Source of the DNA: [Clostridium] symbiosum
GTDB lineage: Bacteria > Bacillota > Clostridia > Lachnospirales > Lachnospiraceae
Length of the DNA stretch: 64,000 nt
Assembly: GCA_036419695.1 (NCBI GenBank)
Contig: CP143946.1
Location: 414,501 to 478,500 of the forward strand
Direction: 5' to 3'
A model generated the notes under the pieces. That model searched no databases. It saw only the letters and a list, made by a program, of their open reading frames with translations, and had not been told where the DNA came from. The position numbers were made by a program, and so were the translations under genes. How positions within the stretch are numbered: the stretch's first letter is position 1; the number at the start of each line of letters is the position of its first letter. Below, piece after piece: positions 33,764-42,254 of this stretch.

Positions 33764-34255
33764 GTGAATATTGTTTTATATGAGCCTGAGATGCCGATGA
33801 ATACGGGCAATATCGGCAGGAGCTGCGTGGCGACCAATACGCGGCTCCATCTGATTGAGCCGCTTGGATTCCGTCTCAGTGATAAAGAGATCAAGAGGGC
33901 GGGGCTGGATTACTGGCCCCATCTTGATGTGACGGTTTACAGTGATTATAAGGATTTCCTGGACCGCAATCCGGGAGCGAAGATTTACATGGCTACGACG
34001 AAAGCGCCGAATGTGTATTCCGATGTGAAATATGAACCGGACTGCTATATCATGTTTGGACCGGAGAGCCGGGGAATCCCGGAGGACATTCTGGTGGAGA
34101 ACCAGGAGACTTGTGTCAGGATTCCGATGTGGGGAGAAACACGTTCCCTGAACCTGTCCAATTCTGTGGCGATAATCCTTTACGAGGCGCTGAGGCAGAA
34201 TGGATTTGAGCAGATGACCATGGAAGGCCACCTGAGGAATTTTGACTGGAAATAA
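33764..34255 (+). CDS. trmL: tRNA (cytidine(34)-2'-O)-methyltransferase TrmL
   Basis: 163 residues, the usual size of minimal SPOUT methyltransferases. MPMNTGNIGRSCVATNTRLHLIEPLGF, YIMFGPESRGIPEDIL and IPMWGETRSLNLSNSVAIILYE are the conserved TrmL motifs forming the trefoil-knot SAM site. It methylates the wobble nucleotide of certain leucine tRNAs. It starts at GTG 33764, two bases after the aminotransferase stop. Its stop codon is the first part of a tandem repeat. Confidence 0.92.
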   Translation: MNIVLYEPEMPMNTGNIGRSCVATNTRLHLIEPLGFRLSDKEIKRAGLDYWPHLDVTVYSDYKDFLDRNPGAKIYMATTKAPNVYSDVKYEPDCYIMFGPESRGIPEDILVENQETCVRIPMWGETRSLNLSNSVAIILYEALRQNGFEQMTMEGHLRNFDWK

Positions 34256-34319
34256 AGAACATTTCCGCCGGATACAAAGAATATTCCCACCGGATATAAA
34301 GAACATTCCCACCGGAAAC
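34254..34319 (+). repeat. Three tandem 22-bp repeats
   Basis: Three copies (34254-34275, 34276-34297, 34298-34319), each beginning AAAGAA and holding a CCGGA core. Copies differ at a few positions. The first copy starts inside the trmL stop codon. Confidence 0.85.
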
Positions 34320-34372
34320 CGGGGGAAAATAAAACTATCGTTTTACCATAGTAGAACACAGGAGGCAAGGAT

Positions 34373-35518
34373 ATGATTATACAGAGTGAAAGAGTCTGGG
34401 TGGCGGGGCAGTTTGCGCCGCTGCAGCTGGAAGTTCAGTCGGGTGTGATTCAGGGGATCCTGCCATATGGGACTCAGGAAGCGGATGAGGATTACGGCAC
34501 AGACCGTATTGTCCCCGGCTTCATTGACGTACACACACACGGAGCCTACGGTTTTGACACAAATGACGCCGAACCGGCAGGCCTCAGGGACTGGGTCAGG
34601 AGAGTGCCGGAGGAGGGCGTGACGGCAATTCTGCCCACCACCGTTACCCAGATGCCGGAAATTCTTACGGCCGCCTTAAAGAATGTGGCTGAGGTGATGG
34701 AAGAAGGCTATGAGGGCGCCGAAATTCTGGGAATTCACTTTGAAGGGCCTTACCTGGATATGGAATATAAAGGAGCCCAGCCTCCGGAGGCAATTGCAGT
34801 TCCCTCCGCCGAGCAGTTCCGCGAATACCAGAAGGCGGCAAAGGGGATGATACGCTATATCACCCTGGCGCCGGAACACGATGAGGGACTGGCTTTGACT
34901 AAATATTGTGCCAAGACGGGTGTTGTTGTCAGTATTGGCCATTCTTCGGCAACATATGAGGAGGCCGTACTGGCTATTGCAAACGGAGCGACATCCATGA
35001 CCCATGTATATAACGGAATGACGCCGTTTAACCACAGGGCTCCGGGCCTCGCAGGCGCGGCTCTGCGTATCCGGGATATCTACGGTGAAATTATCTGTGA
35101 CGGCTGTCACTCCCATCTGGCTGCACTGAATAATTACTTTACGGCCAAGGGAAGAGATTTTGCCATCATGATCACGGACTCCCTCCGCGTAAAATCATGT
35201 GAGCCGGGAGGACGCTATGACTTGGGCGGACATGCAATTGAAGTGGGAAAAGACGGCCTGGCAAGGCTGAAAGAATCCGGAACAATCGCCGGAAGCACCC
35301 TGAAGATGAACCGGGGGCTGAAACTCCTTGTGGAAGAAGCCATGGTGCCGTTTGACGCCGCGCTCAACTCCTGCACGGTCAATCCGGCCAGATGCCTTCG
35401 GGTGGACGACAGAAAGGGCAGACTGGCAACGGGGTATGATGCGGATCTGGTGGTTCTTGGCGACGGTTACGAGGTGGTTCAGACGTACTGCAGAGGCGAA
35501 AAGCAGTTGTTGGGCTGA
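34373..35518 (+). CDS. nagA: N-acetylglucosamine-6-phosphate deacetylase
   Basis: Deacetylates GlcNAc-6-P to GlcN-6-P in amino-sugar and wall recycling. 381 residues, amidohydrolase fold: metal site PGFIDVHTHGAYGFDTND, catalytic/metal motif LGIHFEGPYLDMEYKGAQ, SIGHSSATYEEA, THVYNGMTPFNHRAPG, CDGCHSH and the catalytic Asp in IMITDSLRV. No nagB is next to it in this window. AGGAGG precedes the ATG; a terminator-like hairpin follows at 35590. Confidence 0.93.
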   Translation: MIIQSERVWVAGQFAPLQLEVQSGVIQGILPYGTQEADEDYGTDRIVPGFIDVHTHGAYGFDTNDAEPAGLRDWVRRVPEEGVTAILPTTVTQMPEILTAALKNVAEVMEEGYEGAEILGIHFEGPYLDMEYKGAQPPEAIAVPSAEQFREYQKAAKGMIRYITLAPEHDEGLALTKYCAKTGVVVSIGHSSATYEEAVLAIANGATSMTHVYNGMTPFNHRAPGLAGAALRIRDIYGEIICDGCHSHLAALNNYFTAKGRDFAIMITDSLRVKSCEPGGRYDLGGHAIEVGKDGLARLKESGTIAGSTLKMNRGLKLLVEEAMVPFDAALNSCTVNPARCLRVDDRKGRLATGYDADLVVLGDGYEVVQTYCRGEKQLLG

Positions 35519-35588
35519 TGCGGTGTGTAAACGGACAGCGGAAACAGGAAAAGTCAGATTACAACATAGATAGACTACAAATATTAAG

Positions 35589-35637
35589 CATGCGGTTAAA
35601 TTCAGGATTCATAAGGAGAATTTAGCCGCATGTTTTT
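35589..35637 (+). terminator. Terminator-like hairpin after nagA
   Basis: ATGCGGTTAAATTC (35590-35603) and GAATTTAGCCGCAT (35618-35631) pair with one G-U, followed by GTTTTTAC. Confidence 0.65.
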
Positions 35638-35639
35638 AC

Positions 35640-35893
35640 TATTCTCAGGAAGTCCGGTTGAGTGGTAACTCCGGTCCATGGAGGCAGCTTAGTTAAGACA
35701 CCAATAGGCCTGTAATTGCCGGTTAACTTTGTGTCTCCATCTGGATATGCATTGAGAACGAGGCGTGGATATGGTAACATGTAAGTATAACTATTGGAAA
35801 ATAAGTGTATTTTGATGGAAGTCAAACGAAGGAACCCGTAAGACATATTATGGTTCAGTGATAGTTTATTTCGAGGAGACAGGAGGAAAGCGG
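35640..35893. other. Non-coding stretch, unexplained, with RNA-like hairpins
   Basis: No coding frame is convincing here. Small inverted blocks are visible (for example AGACACC near 35696 against GTGTCT near 35731, and CCGG pairs near 35654 and 35670). Phrases such as GAGAACGAGG and GGAACCCGTAAGAC remind me of domain I of a group II intron remnant, but I cannot confirm this. It ends at the AGGAGG of the next gene. Confidence 0.25.
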
Positions 35894-36358
35894 ATGGAAA
35901 TAACCGGACTTCAGATTGTATTCATACTTAGTGCATTGACGGAATGGATTTTCACCGAATCGACGGAGATTATGCGTGGATATCTGGCTGAGGGATGGGA
36001 AATGCCGGCCGGGCTGGCGTGTGCAAGATTTGTGGGTGTCGTTGGCATCCTGTTTGCTTATTACATCGGCGGACGCCTGATTTACCGAAAAAAGTCTGGT
36101 GGCTCCCGGGTGATTGTAGTGCGCAGAGGAGGAGTCCTGTGGGCTTTTCTTTTCTATGTCCCATATCTTGCCTATAGCTTTGCGGGAAATATGCTCTATC
36201 TGTTTAAGGGGAAGGGACGCGCAGAAGGAGTGGTGTTTTTTCTCATAAATCTGCTGGTGTTTATCTGGCTGGGCGTGAAGCTATATAAAATGCCCAGGGA
36301 GCGGAAGGAAGCAAAAGAAGAAATGGAAACGGAGACGGAATCGGATGAGACTTACTGA
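35894..36358 (+). CDS. Small membrane protein of unknown function, 154 aa
   Basis: The ATG at 35894 follows AGGAGGAAAG; an earlier ATG at 35858 lacks a site. Four hydrophobic segments are visible (LQIVFILSALTEWIF; FVGVVGILFAYYIGG; GVLWAFLFYVPYLAYSF; VVFFLINLLVFIWLGVKLY), ending in an acidic tail (KEEMETETESDETY). It overlaps the sigma-54 activator by 14 bp, so the pair is co-expressed and the membrane protein might affect the activator. No family recognised. Confidence 0.65.
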   Translation: MEITGLQIVFILSALTEWIFTESTEIMRGYLAEGWEMPAGLACARFVGVVGILFAYYIGGRLIYRKKSGGSRVIVVRRGGVLWAFLFYVPYLAYSFAGNMLYLFKGKGRAEGVVFFLINLLVFIWLGVKLYKMPRERKEAKEEMETETESDETY

Positions 36359-38219
36359 TATCAAGGACTATTTAAATACACTGTTGGCGTCATTTTCGGC
36401 AGTTTTGGATCTGGAACTTACGATTTTGAGTTCGGATCCCCTGGAACGTGTTGCCGCAACGGGGGTCTGGTATCAATCGGATCTTGTCTGCTATGAGAAT
36501 AACCGCCTCATTCCACAGTGGCAGAACAGTTACACGATGAAGGTGATTGAGACGGGGATGCCGATTGTCGCAATTGATACAAAAGAGTTTGTGTTTGCGT
36601 TTCCCAATATGAGGAAAAATGTGGACAGCCGCTTTTATTCAGTCCTGGCTTATCCCATCAACACGAGAGAGAAACTGGAGGGCGTGATTGTCATTGCTTC
36701 TTTCGACGAAGAGCAGCACCGGATAGTCGTGGAAAAAGAACAGCAGCTCATGGCTTATCTTGAGAAAATATCGGATCTGATTTCAAGCAAACTGGAGCAG
36801 GAGATGCTGATGGAGCAGATGCAGATCATGAACAATCAGCTGACCTCCGTCGTCGAGGCAATGGAGGACGGGATCCTTTTATACTCGCCGACGGCAGGGA
36901 TTTCCCAAAGTAACATGTATGTGCAGAAGTATCTCCATTTTAACGATCCCGAACTGAAGGAAGCGCTGCTGTCGGAGGTGATATCGGTGGCGTCCCGGAC
37001 GACCGAGGAGCGGCCGAATCTGGTTCAGGAAATACATAAAAATATAGACGGTTTCCAGTATCTGCTCCAGGTAAAGACGAAATTTATCCGCGACAGCGAG
37101 GGAAGCGTTCTCTGCATAATTAATCCGTTCTCCCAGATCCAGAACAGCATTACGCAGAATGAGAGGGAGGGGCTGGGAGTAGCGGAGAAACTTATTTTTT
37201 CCGGAAAGAAGATGCGGACGCTGGTCAATCAGGCCAAAATTGCGGCACAGCATGCGTCTAATGTTCTGATTACAGGAGAAAGCGGAACCGGAAAGGAAAT
37301 GTTCGCCCGTCTGATCCATTCTGAGAGTCCCAGAAAGGCCCATCCCTTTGTGGCAATGAACTGCGCGGCGATTCCGGAATCCTTAATGGAAAGTGAATTG
37401 TTCGGATATGAGGAGGGCGCCTTTACCGGGGCGAGGAAGGGCGGAAAGATTGGGAAAATCCAGCTGGCAAACCACGGCACCTTTTTCCTGGATGAGATTG
37501 GAGACATGCCTCTGTATCTCCAGGCAAAGCTGCTCCGTGTCCTCAGTGAGAGAAAGGTGGACCGCATTGGAAGCAGTTCCAGCTCTCTGATCAATGTGGA
37601 TGTGAGAATTATTGCCGCGACAAACCGGAATCTGGAAGAGATGATTGAGAGGAAGGAATTCAGGGAGGATTTATATTACCGCCTGAATGTTGTGCCGCTC
37701 CACCTTCCGCCGCTGCGGGAACGCCCGGATGATATTCCGTTTTTGATTCGGCATTTTATAGTAAAATATAATAAAATCCTTGAAAAGGAGATACGGGCGG
37801 CCTCGGCTTCGGTCATGGAAAAGATGGTAAATTACCAATGGCCCGGCAACGTCAGGGAACTGGAAAACAGTATAGAATACATGATGACGTTTGAAAAAAG
37901 CCCGGTGCTGTCCCTGGAAGTACTTCCTCAGAAAATCAGCGGTCTCAATAATGAGACTTCACAGAATTCGGAGCATCCCGAGGAAAATATGGCCTGCCTG
38001 CCGCTGAAATCGAGTATCCGTATCAGGGAACAGGAAATACTGAAAAATTATGCGGCCCGCTATGGGGGACACCCCACCAAGGAACAGGTGCGGGAGATTT
38101 GCAGATGTCTGGAAATCAGTGTGGCGTCGTATTATCGGAAAATTGGAGGCGGGAGCGAAGGAGAAACGGTGGCCGAGACGGGAACCGGGATTGAGAACAC
38201 AATTGTAACAACGCAATAA
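36345..38219 (+). CDS. Sigma-54-dependent activator with GAF- and PAS-like sensor domains
   Basis: 624 residues. Residues ~1-150 look like a GAF/sugar-diacid-type sensor (LDLELTILSSDPLERVAATG, FAFPNMRKNVDSRFYSVLAYPINTREKLEGVIVIASF). A PAS-like region follows (VVEAMEDGILLYSPTAGISQSN). The AAA+ domain has Walker A GESGTGKE (311-318), GAFTGA (358-363) and Walker B FFLDEIGDMP. The HTH is at the C-terminus (TKEQVREICRCLEISVASYYRKIG). A strong terminator follows, then two palindromes and a perfect -24/-12 promoter before the creatininase-TRAP-nitrilase operon, its likely target. Confidence 0.88.
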   Translation: MRLTDIKDYLNTLLASFSAVLDLELTILSSDPLERVAATGVWYQSDLVCYENNRLIPQWQNSYTMKVIETGMPIVAIDTKEFVFAFPNMRKNVDSRFYSVLAYPINTREKLEGVIVIASFDEEQHRIVVEKEQQLMAYLEKISDLISSKLEQEMLMEQMQIMNNQLTSVVEAMEDGILLYSPTAGISQSNMYVQKYLHFNDPELKEALLSEVISVASRTTEERPNLVQEIHKNIDGFQYLLQVKTKFIRDSEGSVLCIINPFSQIQNSITQNEREGLGVAEKLIFSGKKMRTLVNQAKIAAQHASNVLITGESGTGKEMFARLIHSESPRKAHPFVAMNCAAIPESLMESELFGYEEGAFTGARKGGKIGKIQLANHGTFFLDEIGDMPLYLQAKLLRVLSERKVDRIGSSSSSLINVDVRIIAATNRNLEEMIERKEFREDLYYRLNVVPLHLPPLRERPDDIPFLIRHFIVKYNKILEKEIRAASASVMEKMVNYQWPGNVRELENSIEYMMTFEKSPVLSLEVLPQKISGLNNETSQNSEHPEENMACLPLKSSIRIREQEILKNYAARYGGHPTKEQVREICRCLEISVASYYRKIGGGSEGETVAETGTGIENTIVTTQ

Positions 38220-38264
38220 AGAAGGCCGGAACATCTGACAGACGGATGTTCCGGCCTTCTTTTG
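38220..38264 (+). terminator. Strong terminator after sigma-54 activator
   Basis: GAAGGCCGGAACATC and GATGTTCCGGCCTTC are perfect 15-bp arms with a 9-nt loop and a TTTT tail. Confidence 0.92.
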
Positions 38265-38304
38265 CTGAAAACAGATAAAGAGACTTGATATTATCAGTTA
38301 AAAT

Positions 38305-38353
38305 AGTCTCAAATATAAGAATCTATGTGTGCGGCAGTCTTAAAATTGAGACT
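38305..38353. promoter_or_regulatory. Two 18-bp palindromes, likely upstream activator sites
   Basis: AGTCTCAAATATAAGAAT (38305-38322) and AGTCTTAAAATTGAGACT (38336-38353) fit AGTCTYAAAWWTRAGAMT. They are 31 bp apart (three helical turns) and end 119 bp before the -24/-12 promoter. This is the expected place for the activator encoded just upstream. Confidence 0.6.
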
Positions 38354-38472
38354 ATATTTGCCGGCCAATCAAGAAGATAATGAGGCGATTTGGAGTAATT
38401 GCATAATAATAGTGGATGTGACTTTTGGATTTATAGTGCATATTTTACAATAATATTCTCCCTCGACAGAGT

Positions 38473-38488
38473 TGGCATGTGAATTGCT
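38473..38488 (+). promoter_or_regulatory. Sigma-54 (-24/-12) promoter
   Basis: TGGCATGTGAATTGCT matches TGGCAYR-N4-TTGCW at all defined positions, 48 bp before the creatininase-family gene. Confidence 0.85.
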
Positions 38489-38535
38489 TTATTCAGGGTA
38501 GTAACTAAATAAGTTATATTCTGAAAGGAGAAAGT

Positions 38536-39273
38536 ATGATGCAGTACAAATTAAGAGACATGTCATGGAGTGAATTTGCAGAGAGAAGCAAAACGGCAAA
38601 AACAATTATTCTTCCGTCGGGTGCCTGTGAGGTTTATGGCCCACATAACCCGTTAGGGGCAGACATATTGGTTGCAAAGAAGATGTCGGAAATGCTGGCG
38701 GAGCGTATAAACGGAATTGTTGGTCCCTGCCTGGAGGTAGGACAGTCCAAGAGCCTCACTTCCTTCCCGGGAACGATCGCAATTTCAGCGGAGACTCTGA
38801 AGGCCGTATACAGCGAGATGGTGGCAGAGTTTGTACGCCTCGGTTTTAAGAGCTTTTTCATTGTGAACAATCACCTTCACAACACCCAGCCGTTAAATGA
38901 GGTTCTGGAAGACGCCAGAATCAGATATGGCATCAAGTACGCACAGGTGGGTGTATGGCAGTATCTTCCGGCCGTCTCCGATAAAACCGGAATGTGGGAT
39001 ACACCGGCTCCCCATGCACATGCAAGCGAGGCGCAGACCTCTGTCCTGATGTACTTATACCCGGAACTGGTGGACATGTCCAAGGCCCCGAATACTCCAA
39101 TGATGTTTGATGATAAATGGCCGGCAATTATGAAGAGCGTTCCATATTGCAGCATGACCGACACGGGAACACTCGGCAACGCGCAGGTTGCCACTGCCGA
39201 AAAGGGCAGGGAGGCCGTGGAATTGATGCTGAACGAGATGGAAGACTGTGTGAAAAATTATCTTGAAAAGTAA
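38536..39273 (+). CDS. Creatininase-family protein with altered metal ligands
   Basis: 245 residues with the creatininase fold (LPSGACEVYGPHNPLGADILVAKKM, FFIVNNHLHNTQ, APHAHASEAQTSVLMY). Family enzymes are metal-dependent amidohydrolases for cyclic amides. The usual E-x-H metal pair reads Glu32-Val-Tyr34, so one His is Tyr. The later motif NGH-x-E/G-N reads NNHLHN, putting His where creatininase has Glu. Asp43 and His113 remain. This could mean one altered metal site or a different reaction. First gene of a sigma-54 operon with a TRAP importer and a nitrilase, so hydrolysis of an imported amide or lactam is likely. Confidence 0.8.
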   Translation: MMQYKLRDMSWSEFAERSKTAKTIILPSGACEVYGPHNPLGADILVAKKMSEMLAERINGIVGPCLEVGQSKSLTSFPGTIAISAETLKAVYSEMVAEFVRLGFKSFFIVNNHLHNTQPLNEVLEDARIRYGIKYAQVGVWQYLPAVSDKTGMWDTPAPHAHASEAQTSVLMYLYPELVDMSKAPNTPMMFDDKWPAIMKSVPYCSMTDTGTLGNAQVATAEKGREAVELMLNEMEDCVKNYLEK

Positions 39274-39365
39274 AAAATGAATGGATAGGTCCCTGAATCG
39301 GGACTCAAAGTTTGGTCAGTTAAAATACGGTTTGGGGATTTTCCCTGAAAAAAGGAGAAATTGAT

Positions 39366-40439
39366 ATGAAAAAAATACTTTCTATCGCATTAATGGCAGC
39401 ATGTGCAGTAAATCTCTGTGCATGCGGAAGCAGCAGCGCCCCTGCTCAGACAACCCAGGCGGCGGCAGTTCCACAGGCGGAAAAATCCGGTGAAAGCGCG
39501 GCAGCAGACGGAAAAAGCTATGATAAGGTTTCTTTAAAGCTCAGCTATGCAACGGGTGATACAGGGATGGACGGTCTTACCGCAATTGAATTTGAGCGTC
39601 TGGTTGAGGAGAAGAGCGGCGGACAGGTGCAGATTGACCGTTTCCCCAACTGCCAGTTAAGCGGCGGAGATATGGTGCGCCATGTAGAAATGATGATATC
39701 AGGCGGAGCATTCGAGCTTGCCATTATCAGTGAGAACTCTTTCTCCGATGTGGATCAGACCTTCCAGGTAACTTCGATCCCGTTTACTTTTGCAAACTAT
39801 GATCAGGCATGGGAAAAGGCCGATTCCACCGGAGGCGAATTCAGTAAAAATCTGTTTTCCAAATATGGCGTTGTATATTTAAGCACGTTCCCCAACGGTA
39901 TTATGCAGTTTGCAAATAATAAGCGCGAGCTTCATACACCGGCCGATATGGTGAATTTAAAGATGCGTACTTACGGTGATCTTCAGATGTCCCTGATGCG
40001 TTCTCTCGGCGCGGATCCGACGCAGTTAAGCTGGTCCGAACTTTACTCTGCGTTACAGACCGGCGCGGTAGACGGAAACATGAACGGTTATCAGACATTG
40101 TACTCCGGTTCCATGCACGAGGTACAGCCATACATAACCGAGGTCAATGCAACACTTGGACTTTATGATTTCCTTGCAAACCAGGCTGCATGGGAGAAAC
40201 TGAGCCCGGATACACAGGCTCTCCTCCAGGAGTGCGCAACCGAAGCGGCAAAGTGGGGACGCGATTATATGAGTAAGACGGAGGCGGAGGTCAAACAGGC
40301 CATGATTGACTATGGCGTAAACATTTATGTTCCGACCGCAGAAGAGTTAGAGGCATTCAAAGAGGGCGCCGCTCCGACCATCGAAGAGTACAAAAAGATC
40401 GTTGGACCGGAAGCATGCACAGCCTGGGGAGTTGAATAA
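39366..40439 (+). CDS. TRAP transporter substrate-binding protein (DctP family, copy 1)
   Basis: 357 residues. Lipoprotein signal ALMAACAVNLCACGSSS, so it is tethered outside. DctP signatures: LKMRTYGDLQMSLMRSLGADPTQLSWSELYSALQTGAVDGNMNG, with the conserved Arg that usually binds a carboxylate. It delivers substrate to the DctQ/DctM membrane pair encoded next. The carboxylate ligand is unknown; the downstream nitrilase and upstream creatininase-like enzyme suggest an amide-containing acid. Confidence 0.9.
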   Translation: MKKILSIALMAACAVNLCACGSSSAPAQTTQAAAVPQAEKSGESAAADGKSYDKVSLKLSYATGDTGMDGLTAIEFERLVEEKSGGQVQIDRFPNCQLSGGDMVRHVEMMISGGAFELAIISENSFSDVDQTFQVTSIPFTFANYDQAWEKADSTGGEFSKNLFSKYGVVYLSTFPNGIMQFANNKRELHTPADMVNLKMRTYGDLQMSLMRSLGADPTQLSWSELYSALQTGAVDGNMNGYQTLYSGSMHEVQPYITEVNATLGLYDFLANQAAWEKLSPDTQALLQECATEAAKWGRDYMSKTEAEVKQAMIDYGVNIYVPTAEELEAFKEGAAPTIEEYKKIVGPEACTAWGVE

Positions 40440-40460
40440 AAAATAGATGAAGGGGACTCT

Positions 40461-40937
40461 ATGAAAAAAAATTCAATTAATTTTGAATCGGTTATTACTA
40501 CGATTGTAATGCTTACCATGCTTACATTAGTTTTCTTGGGCGTCATTTCCCGATATGTGCTCCACTTTTCATTTTCTTTTACAGAAGAGCTTGTCTGCGC
40601 GATGTTTGTTCTGCTTTCCACAATGGGAGGCGCACTGGCAAGTAAAGAGAACAGCCATTATACACTGGATCTGATTACCGGGATGATGAAGCCGGGAATG
40701 AAGAGAGTATTTTTAATCATAGATACGGGGCTTACCTGCGTAGCGGCTGCCGTATTGATGTATACGGGGATTACTATGGTACAGAGCCAGATGAAGATTG
40801 GCAGCCTGTCGATTGCCCTTAAGATTCCAAACTGGGTATATGGTTCTTTTGTACCCCTTGGCCTGGCTTTTATTCTGTTCCGCAGCATTCAGTTTATGGT
40901 CAGGGTATATAAAAATACAGAGGAGGAAGAGAAATGA
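40461..40937 (+). CDS. TRAP transporter small permease (DctQ family, copy 1)
   Basis: 158 residues with four membrane helices and the DctQ signature FTEELVCAMFVLLSTMGGALASKENSHYTLDLI. It couples the binding protein to the large permease. Its stop overlaps the DctM start by 4 bp. Confidence 0.88.
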   Translation: MKKNSINFESVITTIVMLTMLTLVFLGVISRYVLHFSFSFTEELVCAMFVLLSTMGGALASKENSHYTLDLITGMMKPGMKRVFLIIDTGLTCVAAAVLMYTGITMVQSQMKIGSLSIALKIPNWVYGSFVPLGLAFILFRSIQFMVRVYKNTEEEEK

Positions 40938-42220
40938 CAGCAGTAATTATGCTGGGGGTATTCTCCCTCTGCGTTATCATCGGCGCGCCGATTGGAACGG
41001 CCATGTGCCTTTCCAGCGTTTCCGCGCTGCTTACGTCGGGAATGGGCCTTTCTATGGTACCGTTCAACTACTATGCATCAATCAGCAAATTCCTGCTCCT
41101 TGCCATTCCGTTTTTTATCTTAGCGGGAAACATCATGGAAAAAGCCGGAATTTCCACCAAGCTGATTACATTTGCCCAGTCTTTTGTCGGACATATTAAC
41201 GGAGGGCTGGCTCTGGTATGCGTACTGGTAGCCTGTTTCTTCGCGGCGATTTCCGGTTCGGGTCCCGCCACGGTGGCGGCTCTCGGCGGAATCATTATTC
41301 CGGCTATGACGGCCGTCGGATACTCGAAGGGGGATGCATCGGCGCTGATGGCCACGGCCGGAGGCATTGGAATTATCATACCGCCGTCGATTTCCTTTGT
41401 TGTTTACAGCTCTATTGCGAATGTATCGGTGGGCACATTGTTCATGGCTGGTATTATTCCCGGACTTTTAATGGGATTTTCCCTGTTTGCGGCCTCCATG
41501 TGGGTGACGCGTAAAAGCAGTCTCCTGCGCGCTCCGAAAGCAAGTGCGGCGGAACGCTGGAAAGCATTTAAGGATGCGTTCTGGGGACTGATGATGCCCG
41601 TTATCATCCTGGGCGGAATTTACGGCGGAATCTTTACACCGACCGAAGCCGCCGCCGTTGCGGCAGTATATGGCCTTTTAGTCGGAGTATTTATCTACAG
41701 GACACTGCGGGTTAAAGAATTAGTGGCAATCGTTGTGGATTCAGGAAAGCAGACCGGCGCGGTTATGTGGACGGTCGGCAATGCGGCTTTAATGAGCTGG
41801 GTGCTGTCGGTTTCTGGTATTTCCAATGCACTGTCCAATTTTGTTGTCCAGATTTCAGGAGGACACACTGTGATTTTCCTGATTGTTGTAAATATTGTTA
41901 TACTGATTGCAGGATGCTTTATTGACGGCAATTCGATTATGTACATTTTCGTTCCGATTTTTCTGCCGGTTGCTTTACAGCTTGGCTATAACCCGGTGGT
42001 TCTCGGTGTTGTGCTGGTTATGAACGTTGCCATCGGTATGGTTACACCGCCGGTTGGCTGTAACCTGTATGTGGCCTGCGGCGTCTCAGGAATCCAGGTT
42101 AAAGATATTGTAAAACCGGTTATCCCGTACATAGTTGCAAGTGTCATTACGCTTTTATTAGTAACCTATATTCCTCAGATTACACTTTTTCTGCCCAGGA
42201 TTCTGGGACAGATCAGTTAG
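40934..42220 (+). CDS. TRAP transporter large permease (DctM family, copy 1)
   Basis: 428 residues, about twelve membrane helices. DctM motifs: FFAAISGSGPATVAALGGIIIPAM, GGIGIIIPPSISFVVYSSIANVSVGTLFMAGIIPGLLM, GIFTPTEAAAVAAVYGLLVG and MVTPPVGCNLYVACGVSG. It forms the sodium-driven translocation channel. Standard length and order (P-Q-M). Confidence 0.92.
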   Translation: MTAVIMLGVFSLCVIIGAPIGTAMCLSSVSALLTSGMGLSMVPFNYYASISKFLLLAIPFFILAGNIMEKAGISTKLITFAQSFVGHINGGLALVCVLVACFFAAISGSGPATVAALGGIIIPAMTAVGYSKGDASALMATAGGIGIIIPPSISFVVYSSIANVSVGTLFMAGIIPGLLMGFSLFAASMWVTRKSSLLRAPKASAAERWKAFKDAFWGLMMPVIILGGIYGGIFTPTEAAAVAAVYGLLVGVFIYRTLRVKELVAIVVDSGKQTGAVMWTVGNAALMSWVLSVSGISNALSNFVVQISGGHTVIFLIVVNIVILIAGCFIDGNSIMYIFVPIFLPVALQLGYNPVVLGVVLVMNVAIGMVTPPVGCNLYVACGVSGIQVKDIVKPVIPYIVASVITLLLVTYIPQITLFLPRILGQIS

Positions 42221-42254
42221 CCTGAAACAAACATAATTTGAAAGGTGAGACTCT

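Noticed and set aside
34254..34319. Possible CRISPR array
   Set aside because: The 22-bp units are directly adjacent with no spacers, and there are no cas genes in the window.
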